NCBI RefSeq assembly: GCF_947495285.1
Contig: NZ_CANLXZ010000007.1
Coordinates: forward strand, 62,001-126,000
Reading direction: 5' to 3'
DNA length: 64,000 nt
DNA from: an uncultured Nonlabens sp.
GTDB taxonomy: Bacteria > Bacteroidota > Bacteroidia > Flavobacteriales > Flavobacteriaceae
In this document: positions 47,948-58,375 of the stretch, piece by piece
How the letters are laid out: each line of letters starts with the position of its first letter
How positions within the stretch are numbered: the first letter of the stretch is position 1
Translations under genes and position numbers: made by a program
The notes under the pieces: generated by a model
The model's database searches: none
What the model saw: only the letters and a program-made list of their open reading frames with translations
Told to the model about the DNA's origin: nothing

Positions 47948-50413
47948 ATGCGTACAATTAAAATGTTGATGGTGCTGCTTTTTGCAGTATCTATGTCGAC
48001 GAGCTGTTCTATTTTCCAAGGAAAGAAGAAGACACCTGGCATCAGTGCCCCAAAGAAGAAACCTAAAAAGGGTGACTTAAAACCTTATAGTCAGGTGATA
48101 ACTAAAGAGGCAAAAAGTGACAAAGGACTCTTTACGGTCCATCAGGTGGAGAATAAATGGTTTTATGAAATACCTGATAGCCTATTTAATAGAGAAATGT
48201 TAATGGTAACACGTATTGCAAAAACTGCTTCGGGCCTCGGTTTCGGCGGTGGTAAGCAAAACACCCAAACACTGAGATGGCAGAAAAAGAATAAGCAAGT
48301 ATTACTTAGAGTTGTATCCCATCAAGTAGTTGCAGCAGACTCTTTACCAGTAAGTATTGCAGTAGAAAATTCAAATTTTGAACCTATTCTTTACTCTTTC
48401 CCTATTAAGGCTGTAAAAAAGGATAGTGTTACTAACAATACCGTGATCGATGTTACTGACTTCTTTACAAAAGATGTAAAAGCTATAGGTTTCCCACAAA
48501 GGGCTAGAACTAGATATAAAGTTAGTAGAGTTGACGCAACGAGATCCTATATAGATACTTTACGTTCTTATCCAGAAAACATAGAAACAAGACACGTAAA
48601 AACATACTTTTCTAGTGCACCACCTTCTAATAGAAGCGTGCAATCCATATCAATAGAGTTAAGTAACTCTATGATACTGTTACCTAAAGTGCCTATGAAG
48701 AGACGTTACTTTGACCAGCGTGTAGGATGGTTTGCTAGAGGTCAACAAGATTATGGCCTTAAGGATCAGAAAACTAAAACAGTTGCTTACCTAGACCGAT
48801 GGAGACTTGAGGTAAGAGATGAGGACATGGCAAAATTTAGGGCTGGTGAACTAGTTGTACCTAAAAAACAAATAGTTTACTATATAGACCCTGCAACTCC
48901 TGTTCAATGGAGAAAATATATAAAGCAAGGTATAGAAGACTGGCAAGTTGCTTTTGAAAACGCTGGTTTTAAAGAAGCTATAATTGCAAAAGATGCTCCT
49001 TCTAAAGAAGAAGATCCAGAATGGAGTCCTGAAGATGTAAGATTTTCAACGGTGAGATACTTAGCCTCTCCTATTCCTAATGCAAATGGACCTCACGTAA
49101 GCGACCCAAGGTCTGGAGAAATTCTAGAAAGCGATATCAACTGGTACCATAATGTTATGACTTTATTACACAACTGGTTCTTTATACAAACGGCTGCTAT
49201 CAATCCTGATGCCCGTATGAATAACTTTGACGAAGAGGTTATGGGACGTTTAATACGTTTTGTTAGTGCTCACGAGGTAGGACACACTCTAGGTTTACCT
49301 CACAATATGGGTAGCTCTATCGCTTATCCTGTAGAAAAATTAAGAGACCCTGAATTTACTAAAGAATTTGGTACAGCACCTTCAATAATGGATTATGCGC
49401 GTTTTAATTATGTAGCACAACCAGAAGATGGTGATGTAGCATTAATGCCAGATATAGGTCCTTATGATAAATATGCTATCAAATGGGGTTACATGCCTAT
49501 TCCTGACAAGACTGCAAAGGAAGAAAAGAAAACACTTGATTCTTGGATTCTTGAAAAAGCAGGAGATCCTGTTTATAGGTTTGGTCGTCAACAATTTGGT
49601 GTTATTGATCACACCTCACAGACGGAAGATTTAGGTGATGACTCTATGCGCGCTAGTGCATACGGTATTAAAAACTTAAAACGCATTGTGCCTAATCTAA
49701 ATAAATGGACTGGTGAAGAGGGAGAAAACTATGATCAATTAGAGACAATGTATGGACAACTAGTAGGGCAGTTTAACCGCTATATGGGTCATGTTACTGG
49801 AAATATAGGTGGAGTAAAAGAAACTTATAAAGCTTATGGTCAAGAAGGTGCTGTTTATGAGCACGCCTCAAATGACAAACAACAGCGAGCGATGTCTTTC
49901 TTACAAAGCCAATTATTTGACACACCAGAATGGCTTATCGATCAAAATATATTCAACAAAATTGAATCTGATGGTGGTATAGAAAGAATAAGAAGTATAC
50001 AAGTAAGGTCTTTAAACAATTTACTAGACTTTGGACGTATGGCACGTCTGATGGAAAATGAAGAAGCAAATGGCAGTAACGCCTATGGACTTCTTGATAT
50101 GATGACTGAATTAAGAAAAGGAATTTTTAAAGAACTTCCTAGAGGTAAAAAGATAGACCGCTACCGTCGTAATTTACAACGTGCTTATGTAGAAAGACTC
50201 GAGTTTATTATGAATAATGAAGCGTCTAGAAGTCGTTTCGGTGGTACCAGAATTGATGTGGAGCAAAGTGATATTAGACCTATTGTACGTGCAGAATTAA
50301 TAATTCTTAAAAGAGATGCAAGTCGTGCTGCTAGCCGTACTGGTGATAAATTATCTAAAATTCACCTACAAGATTTAGTAGCTAGAATTAACATGATACT
50401 TGATCCTAAGTAA
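47948..50413 (+). CDS. Large zinc metalloprotease lipoprotein (DUF5117/DUF5118 type)
   Basis: An 821-residue putative metzincin-like protease. The signal peptide ends in STSC (Cys20), predicting lipidation. An N-terminal DUF5118/DUF5117 region (about 35-330) with DKGLFTVHQVENKWFYEIPDSLF precedes the protease core, whose zinc motif is AHEVGHTLGLPHN near residue 435, followed by PSIMDYARFNYVAQPED, a Met-turn-like element. A helical C-terminus completes it. It follows the SusCD pair, separated by a terminator, and may act in external protein use; natural substrates are unknown. Confidence 0.9.
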   Translation: MRTIKMLMVLLFAVSMSTSCSIFQGKKKTPGISAPKKKPKKGDLKPYSQVITKEAKSDKGLFTVHQVENKWFYEIPDSLFNREMLMVTRIAKTASGLGFGGGKQNTQTLRWQKKNKQVLLRVVSHQVVAADSLPVSIAVENSNFEPILYSFPIKAVKKDSVTNNTVIDVTDFFTKDVKAIGFPQRARTRYKVSRVDATRSYIDTLRSYPENIETRHVKTYFSSAPPSNRSVQSISIELSNSMILLPKVPMKRRYFDQRVGWFARGQQDYGLKDQKTKTVAYLDRWRLEVRDEDMAKFRAGELVVPKKQIVYYIDPATPVQWRKYIKQGIEDWQVAFENAGFKEAIIAKDAPSKEEDPEWSPEDVRFSTVRYLASPIPNANGPHVSDPRSGEILESDINWYHNVMTLLHNWFFIQTAAINPDARMNNFDEEVMGRLIRFVSAHEVGHTLGLPHNMGSSIAYPVEKLRDPEFTKEFGTAPSIMDYARFNYVAQPEDGDVALMPDIGPYDKYAIKWGYMPIPDKTAKEEKKTLDSWILEKAGDPVYRFGRQQFGVIDHTSQTEDLGDDSMRASAYGIKNLKRIVPNLNKWTGEEGENYDQLETMYGQLVGQFNRYMGHVTGNIGGVKETYKAYGQEGAVYEHASNDKQQRAMSFLQSQLFDTPEWLIDQNIFNKIESDGGIERIRSIQVRSLNNLLDFGRMARLMENEEANGSNAYGLLDMMTELRKGIFKELPRGKKIDRYRRNLQRAYVERLEFIMNNEASRSRFGGTRIDVEQSDIRPIVRAELIILKRDASRAASRTGDKLSKIHLQDLVARINMILDPK

Positions 50414-50436
50414 TTAATTTACTTTTAATATTTATC

Positions 50437-50472
50437 AAAAAGCCGATTCAGTTATTTGAATCGGCTTTTTTT
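50437..50472 (+). terminator. Terminator after the metalloprotease
   Basis: A 14-bp stem, AAAAGCCGATTCA / TGAATCGGCTTTT with a six-base loop, followed by T residues, about 25 bases after the stop. Confidence 0.92.
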
Positions 50473-50606
50473 ATGGGAAAAATGGAACGGTTATAGGATA
50501 GGCTCTCTTAAAAGCTATTTTTCTATATTTGATTCTCAACAACGCCCACTTTATCTCTTATAATTTTAAGAACAATTAAAAAGTTAACAAATATTCCAAA
50601 TGAAAT

Positions 50607-52085
50607 ATGAAAGCTAAGATTTTAGAATATTTAAAAAACGACCATCATCACTGGTGGACTGTTGGACTTTTACCAGGCATCTATTCTCTATTATATTTAT
50701 ACCAGAACAACTTTACTTTAGTTAATTCTTGGGAGCAATTTATAGCTTTCTTAATTTATTTTATCGTTGCCCCATGTACAGCGCTTGTTTTACTAGATTT
50801 CATATTCAGGAAGAAAATCCATATAGATAGAAAACATTTATATTATTGCTTTTTAATAAATAACCTTGCAGTTATCCTGTCCTTATTTGTCTTTATGAGG
50901 TGGAGATGGAAAGCCCTTATTCTAGTATTTATAATAACCATAGCTACTTCTAAATACCTATCTAAATTCTATAAAATCGGTGTATTACTTTTAAGTATCA
51001 TGATTATTCCTGCGGCATTACAATTAGGCAACTATTATTATCAGTCCATATACAATGTTCAAGAATGGTCACAACCACAAAGTTTTGAAAAATTAAATTT
51101 CACAAAAAAACCTAACATATATCTGATTCAGCCAGATGGTTATGTAGGTAAACCTACCATGACTGGCCCTTTATATAAAAACAAAAATCACGAGTTCTAC
51201 GATACTCTGGAGGCACTCAATTTTAAATTTAATCACTATTACCGTAGTAACTACCCTTCTACACTATCCTCTAACAGTACGTTATTTAACACGCAACATC
51301 ATTATTTTAACCATGGCAAGGCAAAGAACGAACTATATAATGCCAGAGATAAAATTATGGGGACAAATTCAGTTTTAAGAACTTTTAAAAATAATGGATA
51401 TGAGACAAATGCGATTCTACAAAGTAACTATCTATTATACAATAGACCTGAGGTATTCTATGATTACATAAACATAGAAATGGAAGACGTATCATTTTTT
51501 CCTATATTTCATAATGACATCGATTATTCTTATGATTTTAAAAAAAGGTTAAACAATAATCAAAGCACAGCGCCACAATTTTACTTCATAGAAATATTGA
51601 GCCCTAGTCATATTAGTCACAGCAAAAAATTTAGTTTAGGGATTGAAAAAGAGACTGAGATATACTTAGAAAAAATACCTGATATCAATACAGAGATAAA
51701 TAAACTCATAAATTTTATTATATCTAATGATAAGAATGGAATAATAATCATTGCAGCAGATCATGGCGGATTTGCTGGATTTGAATACACCACTAGTGCT
51801 TACCATAAAACTACTAACAGAATAGAATTAAAGAAAAGTATTTTCAATTCTTTACTAGCTATTAAAGCATCAGATGAATTTACCCCTTACAGAAAAAGGA
51901 TTACCAGCTCTATAAATTTATTCCCTGAGTTGTTTTCCTATCTATCAGACCAGTCACAACCCACTATAACTAGAGATGCTTCTAGCTATATATTTATTAA
52001 GGGACCTAAAAACGATGGTGTTTATCAATATTTTAATACAGATGGAGAAAATGTTACCGTAAAAAAGCAGAATCATATTCAGTAA
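50607..52085 (+). CDS. Membrane-bound sulfatase/phosphotransferase-fold protein
   Basis: A 492-residue inner-membrane protein: five membrane segments within residues 15-145, then a periplasmic alkaline-phosphatase-superfamily domain. Metal-site motifs are IYLIQPDGY (near 173-181) and IIAADHGGFAGFEY (near 390). The sulfatase CxPxR motif for formylglycine is absent; the nucleophile is more likely a Ser or Thr in the YPSTLSSNSTLF segment. The layout resembles LtaS- or EptA-like phosphotransferases. Function is unresolved; envelope lipid or glycan modification is a reasonable guess. It converges with galE. Confidence 0.75.
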   Translation: MKAKILEYLKNDHHHWWTVGLLPGIYSLLYLYQNNFTLVNSWEQFIAFLIYFIVAPCTALVLLDFIFRKKIHIDRKHLYYCFLINNLAVILSLFVFMRWRWKALILVFIITIATSKYLSKFYKIGVLLLSIMIIPAALQLGNYYYQSIYNVQEWSQPQSFEKLNFTKKPNIYLIQPDGYVGKPTMTGPLYKNKNHEFYDTLEALNFKFNHYYRSNYPSTLSSNSTLFNTQHHYFNHGKAKNELYNARDKIMGTNSVLRTFKNNGYETNAILQSNYLLYNRPEVFYDYINIEMEDVSFFPIFHNDIDYSYDFKKRLNNNQSTAPQFYFIEILSPSHISHSKKFSLGIEKETEIYLEKIPDINTEINKLINFIISNDKNGIIIIAADHGGFAGFEYTTSAYHKTTNRIELKKSIFNSLLAIKASDEFTPYRKRITSSINLFPELFSYLSDQSQPTITRDASSYIFIKGPKNDGVYQYFNTDGENVTVKKQNHIQ

Positions 52086-52111
52086 ATAGGCTTAAAAAAA
52101 AGAATAACGAT

Positions 52112-53128
52112 CTATTTACCCCTTACCTTTTTCTCCCAAGCCCAGGAACTAGCTAGTGCTTCTTCTAGACTGTATTGAGATTTCCATCCTAATGCGCTAT
52201 TTACCTTATCTGTTTGAGCAAAAGCTTCTACTACATCACCAGCGCGACGGCCCACTATTTTATAGTTTAATTTTTGTCCACTAGCCTTTTCAAAAGCTGT
52301 TATTACTTCTATTACTGTTGAGCCTTCACCTGTACCTACATTGAATACCTCAAAATTCACTTTAGCTTTTTTCTCTAACAATCTGGATAATGCAGACACA
52401 TGAGCTTTTGCGAGATCTACTACATGAATGTAATCTCTTATTGCGGTACCATCTCTAGTTGGATAATCATCTCCATAGACAGATAATTGCTCTCTTAAAC
52501 CTATTGCTGTTTGTGTAATATACGGCACTAGATTCTGTGGTACTCCTAGTGGCAGCTCTCCTATCAGGGCACTATCATGTGCACCTATAGGATTAAAATA
52601 TCGCAATGCTATCGCTTTAAAATTAGGATTTACCTTACAAGTATCCTGTATAATTTCCTCTCCTATTTGCTTTGTATTACCATAGGGAGATTCTGCAGCT
52701 TTTATAGGTGCATTTTCAGTAATTGGTAAATCATCTGCCTGACCGTAAACAGTACAAGAAGAACTGAATATGAAATTGACTTTTTTATCCTGGATATTTT
52801 GCAATAAATACACTAGAGCATTTATATTATTTTCATAATATAATAATGGTTTTTCTACACTTTCTCCCACTGCCTTAGAAGCAGCAAAATGAATAATTCC
52901 CTCTATATCATGGTGCCTTTTAAAAAACTCAGATAATTCAGTTTTATCTCTAACGTCTAGCTGTTCAAATTTAGGTTTCAAACCTGTAATAGAATTTATG
53001 TTATCTAGAACATCGATAGATGTATTAGATAAATTATCTATAATAACCACATCATATCCTTGTTCTTGTAATTCTACAACTACATGAGAACCTATATATC
53101 CCAAACCTCCGGTAACTAATATTTTCAT
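52112..53128 (-). CDS. galE: UDP-glucose 4-epimerase
   Basis: GalE interconverts UDP-glucose and UDP-galactose using bound NAD. The 338-residue SDR protein begins ILVTGGLGYIGSHVV (NAD loop), has SSSCTVYG with the catalytic Ser and the YGNTKQIGEE motif with the YxxxK pair (Tyr about 149), and LRYFNPIGAH; the length is standard. It supplies galactose units for surface glycans. It lies between the sulfatase-fold gene (convergent) and the acyl-CoA dehydrogenase gene, whose terminator separates the two. Confidence 0.95.
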   Translation of the reverse strand: MKILVTGGLGYIGSHVVVELQEQGYDVVIIDNLSNTSIDVLDNINSITGLKPKFEQLDVRDKTELSEFFKRHHDIEGIIHFAASKAVGESVEKPLLYYENNINALVYLLQNIQDKKVNFIFSSSCTVYGQADDLPITENAPIKAAESPYGNTKQIGEEIIQDTCKVNPNFKAIALRYFNPIGAHDSALIGELPLGVPQNLVPYITQTAIGLREQLSVYGDDYPTRDGTAIRDYIHVVDLAKAHVSALSRLLEKKAKVNFEVFNVGTGEGSTVIEVITAFEKASGQKLNYKIVGRRAGDVVEAFAQTDKVNSALGWKSQYSLEEALASSWAWEKKVRGK

Positions 53129-53161
53129 ACTCTGTAAAACTACAGTATTTAAATAAATGAC

Positions 53162-53193
53162 AAAAAAAAGAGCTGTAAAAATTACAGCTCTTT
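53162..53193 (-). terminator. Terminator after the acyl-CoA dehydrogenase
   Basis: A perfect 12-bp stem AAAGAGCTGTAA / TTACAGCTCTTT with a three-base loop. On the minus strand it is followed by a run of eight T (complement of 53162-53169). It is also near-symmetric on the other strand. Confidence 0.9.
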
Positions 53194-53213
53194 AAATATT
53201 TTTTTTTCAAACA

Positions 53214-54356
53214 CTAGTCTTTAAGCAGTCCTCTTGAAATTACTATTTTTTGAATCTCACTAGTTCCCTCATAAATCTGTGTGATTTTTGCATCTCTCAT
53301 TAAACGCTCTACGTGATATTCTTTTACAAAACCATTACCTCCATGTACTTGAACAGCCTCTACAGACACATCCATAGCGGTTTGTGAAGCAAAAAGCTTT
53401 GCCATGGCACTACTCATGTCATAATTACGACCTTGGTCTTTATCCCAAGCACTTTGCATAACCAGATGACGGGCTGCTGTTATATTAGTATGCATATCTG
53501 CTAGTTTAAATGCAATAGCCTGGTGGTTACAAATCTCAGTACCAAATGCTTTTCTAACCTTAGAATAATCTCTAGCTAGTTCATAAGCTCCAGATGCTAT
53601 ACCTAATGCTTGCGCGGCAATACCTATGCGACCACCAGAAAGAGTTTTCATGGCAAATTTAAATCCAAAACCATCCTCACCTATTCTATTTTCTTTAGGT
53701 ACTTTAACATCATTGAAAATTAAAGAATGAGTATCACTACCACGTATCCCTAATTTATCTTCTTTTACACCTACTTCAAAACCATCCCAACCTTTTTCTA
53801 CTATAAAAGCATTAATACCTTTATGCTTCTTCTCTTTATCTGTTTGTGCTATTACAAGATAAAAATCTGCGCTATTACCGTTAGTAATCCAGTTTTTAGT
53901 ACCGTTAAGCACATAGTGATCACCCTTATCTATAGCTGTAGTCTTTTGCGAGGTGGCATCACTACCAGCTTCTGGCTCAGATAAACAAAAAGCACCCAAA
54001 GATTCTCCTGTAGTAAGCTTAGTAAGGTATTTTTCTTTTTGAGCTTCTGTACCATATGTATCTAGACCCCAACATACTAATGAATTATTTACAGAAACGA
54101 TTACTGATGCACTTGCGTCTATTTTAGAAAGCTCTTCCATTACTAATACGTAAGAAATAGTATCCATACCACCGCCTCCATACTTAGGAGATGACATCAT
54201 ACCCAGAAAACCTAGTTCACCCATTTTCTTAACTTGCTCAGCAGGAAATCTTTGAAGATTATCTCTTTCTATAACACCAGGTAAAAGCTCTGTTCTTGCA
54301 AAATCTCTTGCAGCATCTCTTATCATTAGATGCTCTTCTGTTAGGCCAAAATCCAT
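53214..54356 (-). CDS. Acyl-CoA dehydrogenase
   Basis: A 380-residue flavoprotein of the acyl-CoA dehydrogenase family, which oxidises acyl-CoA to trans-2-enoyl-CoA and passes electrons to ETF. LGAFCLSEPEAGSDA and the FAD-contacting WITNG are near residues 125-155, and the catalytic Glu lies in QIYEGTSEIQKIVISR close to the C-terminus. Short- or branched-chain substrates (butyryl-, isovaleryl-) are likely by length and motif. It has its own promoter (54392-54422) and terminator, so it is monocistronic. Confidence 0.93.
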   Translation of the reverse strand: MDFGLTEEHLMIRDAARDFARTELLPGVIERDNLQRFPAEQVKKMGELGFLGMMSSPKYGGGGMDTISYVLVMEELSKIDASASVIVSVNNSLVCWGLDTYGTEAQKEKYLTKLTTGESLGAFCLSEPEAGSDATSQKTTAIDKGDHYVLNGTKNWITNGNSADFYLVIAQTDKEKKHKGINAFIVEKGWDGFEVGVKEDKLGIRGSDTHSLIFNDVKVPKENRIGEDGFGFKFAMKTLSGGRIGIAAQALGIASGAYELARDYSKVRKAFGTEICNHQAIAFKLADMHTNITAARHLVMQSAWDKDQGRNYDMSSAMAKLFASQTAMDVSVEAVQVHGGNGFVKEYHVERLMRDAKITQIYEGTSEIQKIVISRGLLKD

Positions 54357-54391
54357 TTATTCTTGTCTTTTTTAGTTATTTTTCCGTTTTG

Positions 54392-54422
54392 CAAATCTAA
54401 TGTTATTCTACACCATTTTCAA
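54392..54422 (-). promoter_or_regulatory. Promoter of the acyl-CoA dehydrogenase
   Basis: On the minus strand TTG (complement of 54420-54422), 20 bases, TAGATTTG (complement of 54392-54399): a full match to the Bacteroidota consensus, 36 bases before the ATG. Confidence 0.7.
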
Positions 54423-54434
54423 CACCTTTAACTT

Positions 54435-55487
54435 ATGAATCATCAGTACTATAACGTTTTAGGGGTAATGTCTGGAACATCACTCGACGGCATCGATATC
54501 GCACACATTACCTTAGTACGCAAAGATGTCTGGAGCTTTCAAATCCATAATGCAGAAACTATTGCCTACACAACCTCTATAAAAAGAAAACTAGCCGCAG
54601 CTATTCACTACGATTCTATAGCAATAAAACAACTTAATAAAGAATACACCGACTACTTAGGAAACACCATAAAAACCTTTATCACTAAGCATGGTATAAA
54701 AAACATAGCAGCAGTATGTTCCCACGGACATACTATTTTTCATAATCCCGGAGAAAAATACACATTACAAATAGGTAATCTTCCTCAAATTGCTAAAATC
54801 ATTAAGCAACGAGTGGTCTGCGATTTTAGAGTGCAAGACGTAGAGTTAAATGGTCAGGGCGCACCGCTTGTACCTGTGGGAGATCGTCTATTGTTTGGTG
54901 ATTATGATTATTGCCTCAATCTAGGCGGATTTGCAAACCTGAGTTTTGAAAAAAACAAAAAACGAATAGCCTATGACATATGCCCAGTAAATGTCGTTCT
55001 CAACCATTATTCTCTTAAACTAGGTAAAGAGTATGATGCAGGTGGCGCTTTCGCGAAAGCGGGAAAAATAAAAACATCGCAATTAAAACAATTAAACAAC
55101 CTGCCCTTTTACGAAGAATCCTACCCTAAATCTTTAGGGATGGAATGGGTAAATGAACACATATTTAAAATTCTAGATTCTATTAAAACAATAGACGCTA
55201 TTGCAACATTTACAGAACACGTGGCCGTGCAAATAGCAAAACAATTACAGTCTGAAAAAACTTTATTAATAACTGGTGGCGGCGCTTTCAATACTTATTT
55301 AATAGATTCTATAGAAAAACATAGCGCAGTAAAAACTACTATTCCAGATGATAAAATAGTAGAAAACAAAGAGGCATTAATATTTGCATTATTAGGTATC
55401 TTAAAATTGCGCAACACAAACAACTGTTTATCAAGTGTTACTGGAGCAAATAGAGATCATAGCAGTGGCGTTATTCATGTCCCTTAA
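54435..55487 (+). CDS. anmK: Anhydro-N-acetylmuramic acid kinase
   Basis: AnmK converts anhydro-MurNAc from recycled cell wall into MurNAc-6-phosphate. The 350-residue protein has the phosphate motif GVMSGTSLDGIDIA near residues 10-23, SHGHTIFHNP, LGGFANLSF and, near the end, LLITGGGAFNTYLI. An iterated palindrome (55046-55061) encodes AFAKA in a place where the family normally has a similar G-x-x-A-x-x-G-K stretch, so it did not lengthen the protein. It is divergent from the acyl-CoA dehydrogenase. Confidence 0.93.
   Translation: MNHQYYNVLGVMSGTSLDGIDIAHITLVRKDVWSFQIHNAETIAYTTSIKRKLAAAIHYDSIAIKQLNKEYTDYLGNTIKTFITKHGIKNIAAVCSHGHTIFHNPGEKYTLQIGNLPQIAKIIKQRVVCDFRVQDVELNGQGAPLVPVGDRLLFGDYDYCLNLGGFANLSFEKNKKRIAYDICPVNVVLNHYSLKLGKEYDAGGAFAKAGKIKTSQLKQLNNLPFYEESYPKSLGMEWVNEHIFKILDSIKTIDAIATFTEHVAVQIAKQLQSEKTLLITGGGAFNTYLIDSIEKHSAVKTTIPDDKIVENKEALIFALLGILKLRNTNNCLSSVTGANRDHSSGVIHVP
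55046..55061. repeat. Iterated palindrome, copy 10 (inside anmK)
   Basis: A perfect CGCTTTCGCGAAAGCG read as Ala-Phe-Ala-Lys-Ala at about residues 205-209 of AnmK, in a loop conserved in the family. Confidence 0.95.
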
Positions 55488-55525
55488 GAAAATGTAAAAA
55501 AGTAGATTTCCAATTGTCACTATGT

Positions 55526-55533
55526 TATCTTTG
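55526..55533 (+). promoter_or_regulatory. Possible -7 element of the amino-acid dehydrogenase
   Basis: TATCTTTG lies 19 bases before the ATG at 55553. The nearest TTG (55514-55516) is too close to serve as the -33 element, so only half a promoter is supported. Confidence 0.4.
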
Positions 55534-55552
55534 TGCAAACTAATTAAGTTTA

Positions 55553-56779
55553 ATGAAACAACTGCTTAAACGTTATGAAAACGCCAGTCCAGAAATCGTT
55601 TTTCATTGGAATGATTCAGAAACAGATGCCGAAGGATGGGTAGTAATTAATAGTTTACGCGGTGGCGCAGCCGGTGGTGGTACTAGAATGAGAAAAGGAC
55701 TAGATAAAAATGAAGTGCTTTCTCTAGCAAAAACAATGGAAATAAAATTTACAGTTTCTGGTCCCGCAATAGGTGGAGCAAAATCTGGAATTAACTTTGA
55801 CCCACAAGATCCTCGTAAAAAAGGAGTACTAGAAAGATGGTACAAAGCAGTATCTCCTTTATTAAAAAGTTATTATGGTACTGGTGGAGATCTGAACGTA
55901 GATGAGATTCACGAGGTTATACCCATGACAGAAGATTGTGGTGTCTGGCACCCTCAAGAAGGGGTTTTTACTGGACATTTCTCACCTAGTGAAGCAGATA
56001 AAATTAATCGCATAGGGCAATTGCGTCAGGGTGTAATTAAAGTAATAGAAAACCCTACTTTTTCTCCAGACGTTTCCAGAAAATATACAGTCGCAGACAT
56101 GATCACCGGTTATGGTGTTGCAGAGGCGGTAAAGCATTTCTATGCCATCTATGGTGGTAATGTAAAAGGAAAACGTGCCGTTGTACAAGGATTTGGTAAT
56201 GTAGGTAGTTCTGCTGCTTTTTACCTTTCTCAAATGGGAGTGAAAATAGTAGGAATTATAGACCGCGCTGGCGGTTTGATTAATGAAAATGGTTATAGCC
56301 ATGAAGAGATTACACAATTATTCTTAAATAAGGATGGAAATACTCTTAATGCAAAAAATCTTATACCATTTAAAGAAGTAAATGATCGCATCTGGAAAAT
56401 AAAAACCGAGATTTTTGCTCCTTGTGCGGCCTCTAGATTAATATCTCAAAATCAAATAGATCAAATGATCGCATCAGGATTAGAGGTTATCTCTTGTGGT
56501 GCAAATGTTCCGTTTGCAGACAAGGAAATATTTTTCGGTTCTATTATGGAACATACAGATGAGCAGGTTAGTCTAATACCTGACTTTATATCTAACTGTG
56601 GTATGGCCAGAGTATTTGCCTACTTCATGGAACGTCGCGTACACATGACCGACGAAGCAATTTTTAATGACACTAGCATGACCATACGTAATGCTATTCA
56701 GAATACTTTTAATAATAACAGTTCAAAAAAACAAATCAGTTCTACTGCATTTGAAATAGCACTTAAACAATTAGTTTGA
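55553..56779 (+). CDS. Glu/Leu/Phe/Val dehydrogenase
   Basis: A 408-residue NAD(P)-dependent amino-acid dehydrogenase. The N-terminal substrate domain has [13 protein letters not shown] and the catalytic-Lys region [15 protein letters not shown]; the C-terminal Rossmann domain has [16 protein letters not shown] near residue 220. The sequence is nearer the divergent glutamate-dehydrogenase-like group of Bacteroidota than classical GdhA, so substrate choice (Glu or branched-chain) is open. Its TGA overlaps the nhaD ATG by one base. Confidence 0.9.
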   Translation: MKQLLKRYENASPEIVFHWNDSETDAEGWVVINSLRGGAAGGGTRMRKGLDKNEVLSLAKTMEIKFTVSGPAIGGAKSGINFDPQDPRKKGVLERWYKAVSPLLKSYYGTGGDLNVDEIHEVIPMTEDCGVWHPQEGVFTGHFSPSEADKINRIGQLRQGVIKVIENPTFSPDVSRKYTVADMITGYGVAEAVKHFYAIYGGNVKGKRAVVQGFGNVGSSAAFYLSQMGVKIVGIIDRAGGLINENGYSHEEITQLFLNKDGNTLNAKNLIPFKEVNDRIWKIKTEIFAPCAASRLISQNQIDQMIASGLEVISCGANVPFADKEIFFGSIMEHTDEQVSLIPDFISNCGMARVFAYFMERRVHMTDEAIFNDTSMTIRNAIQNTFNNNSSKKQISSTAFEIALKQLV

Positions 56780-58308
56780 TGAAATACTTTTTAGGTAATA
56801 GTCCCAAGTGGTTTAAATTAACCATGATATTTTTCTTAATCTTTAACGTGATCGGTTACTTTACACTAAGCGGTATGGTTATGGGATGGGTCTTTATAGC
56901 AGAATTTATTTTCTGTCTAGCAATGGCATTAAAATGTTACCCACTGCAATCTGGTGGTCTACTAGCCATACAAGTTTTAGCTTTAGGATTAACACATCCT
57001 ATGTACAAGATAGATCACGACACGCATAAACCTGTTCTAGATGAGCTAGGTAATCATGTGATAGGTGGTGTATATGCAGAGGTTGCTCAAAATCTAGAGG
57101 TCATTCTTCTCCTGGTATTCATGGTAGCAGGTATTTACTTTATGAAACCTCTATTGATGTACATCTTTGTAAAACTATTTACTAAGATTAAATCAAAAAT
57201 AGTATTATCTCTCGTATTCCTTTTATTAAGTGCGATTCTTTCAGCCTTTTTAGATGCGCTTACCGTTACAGCTGTATTGATAAGTGTAGGTATAGGTTTT
57301 TATAATGTATACCACACCATTCATTCTAGCGATCTAGATTTAGACAAAGATAACAAGCTAGACAGAGAACAATTGAGTGGTGAGACTCTTGAGAAGTTCC
57401 GTTCCTTCTTGCGCAGTCTAGTAATGCACGGCGTGGTAGGTACCGCTCTAGGTGGTGTTTGTACTATCGTAGGAGAACCACAAAACCTTTTAATAGGTTC
57501 AAAAATGGGCTGGGATTTCATAGAATTCTTTAAAGTTATGTCCATTATTACTATGCCCGTACTGGTAGCTGGTATACTTACCGCTGTCTTTTTAGAAACG
57601 ACTAAAACATTTGGTTTTGGTCAGAAAATGCCGCCCGTAGTACGATCTATAATTGAAGGATGGATGGAAAAAAGAGACGTAGAGAGAACTAATAAAGAAA
57701 AATACGCATTAGTAGTACAAGCCGTATCTGCCATATTATTAATTGCCGCTCTTGCCTTACATCTTGCACCGGTAGGTTTTATAGGACTAGGGTTGATCGT
57801 TATTCAAACAGCATTTATGGGTATTACAGACGAGCACAGTCTAGGTAAGGCCTTTGAAGAAGCTCTTCCATTTACAGGTTTACTAGTTGTTTTCTTTGTA
57901 ATCGTTGCTATGATACATGATCAACACCTCTTTGCTCCTATAATAGAATGGGCATTGAGCCAGGACGCATCTAGTCAGCCAGCCATATTTTACCTTGCAA
58001 ACGGTTTTTTAAGTATGATATCAGATAACGTTTTTGTTGCAACTGTATACATAAACGAGGTAAGTAACGCATATACTTCAGGATCGATAACTAGAGAACA
58101 ATATGAACATCTAGCAGTCGCTATTAATACTGGTACTAATCTACCTAGTGTTGCAACACCTAACGGTCAGGCAGCATTCTTATTCTTACTTACATCTGCA
58201 CTAGCGCCACTTATCAACCTATCTTATGGTAAAATGGTAAAAATGGCATTACCATACACTATCGTGTTGACAATAGTAGGACTAGGTTGTGTTATATACT
58301 TCTTATAA
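56779..58308 (+). CDS. nhaD: Na+/H+ antiporter NhaD
   Basis: A 509-residue inner-membrane sodium/proton exchanger of the ion-transporter superfamily with about 12 membrane helices. The central motif [20 protein letters not shown] and the late [21 protein letters not shown] are typical of NhaD. A TTG three bases earlier is in frame, but the ATG at 56779, overlapping the upstream stop as TGATG, is the natural start. Sodium export fits a marine habitat. It shares an operon with the amino-acid dehydrogenase. Confidence 0.92.
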   Translation: MKYFLGNSPKWFKLTMIFFLIFNVIGYFTLSGMVMGWVFIAEFIFCLAMALKCYPLQSGGLLAIQVLALGLTHPMYKIDHDTHKPVLDELGNHVIGGVYAEVAQNLEVILLLVFMVAGIYFMKPLLMYIFVKLFTKIKSKIVLSLVFLLLSAILSAFLDALTVTAVLISVGIGFYNVYHTIHSSDLDLDKDNKLDREQLSGETLEKFRSFLRSLVMHGVVGTALGGVCTIVGEPQNLLIGSKMGWDFIEFFKVMSIITMPVLVAGILTAVFLETTKTFGFGQKMPPVVRSIIEGWMEKRDVERTNKEKYALVVQAVSAILLIAALALHLAPVGFIGLGLIVIQTAFMGITDEHSLGKAFEEALPFTGLLVVFFVIVAMIHDQHLFAPIIEWALSQDASSQPAIFYLANGFLSMISDNVFVATVYINEVSNAYTSGSITREQYEHLAVAINTGTNLPSVATPNGQAAFLFLLTSALAPLINLSYGKMVKMALPYTIVLTIVGLGCVIYFL

Positions 58309-58343
58309 GAAAAGAGTATTATTGTAAAAGATTGTTGTGATAT

Positions 58344-58359
58344 CGCTTTTGCGAAAGCG
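58344..58359. repeat. Iterated palindrome, copy 11 with one mismatch (intergenic)
   Basis: The sequence CGCTTTTGCGAAAGCG differs from consensus at one base (C7 to T) and is followed by GAAC. It lies 35 bases after the nhaD stop. Confidence 0.85.
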
Positions 58360-58375
58360 GAACATTTAAAATAAA

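Noticed and set aside
52082..52119. Inverted repeat GTAAATAG / CTATTTAC between the sulfatase-fold gene and galE
   Set aside because: The arms are AT-rich, include both stop codons, have a 22-base spacer and no T-run after either arm, so chance is likely.
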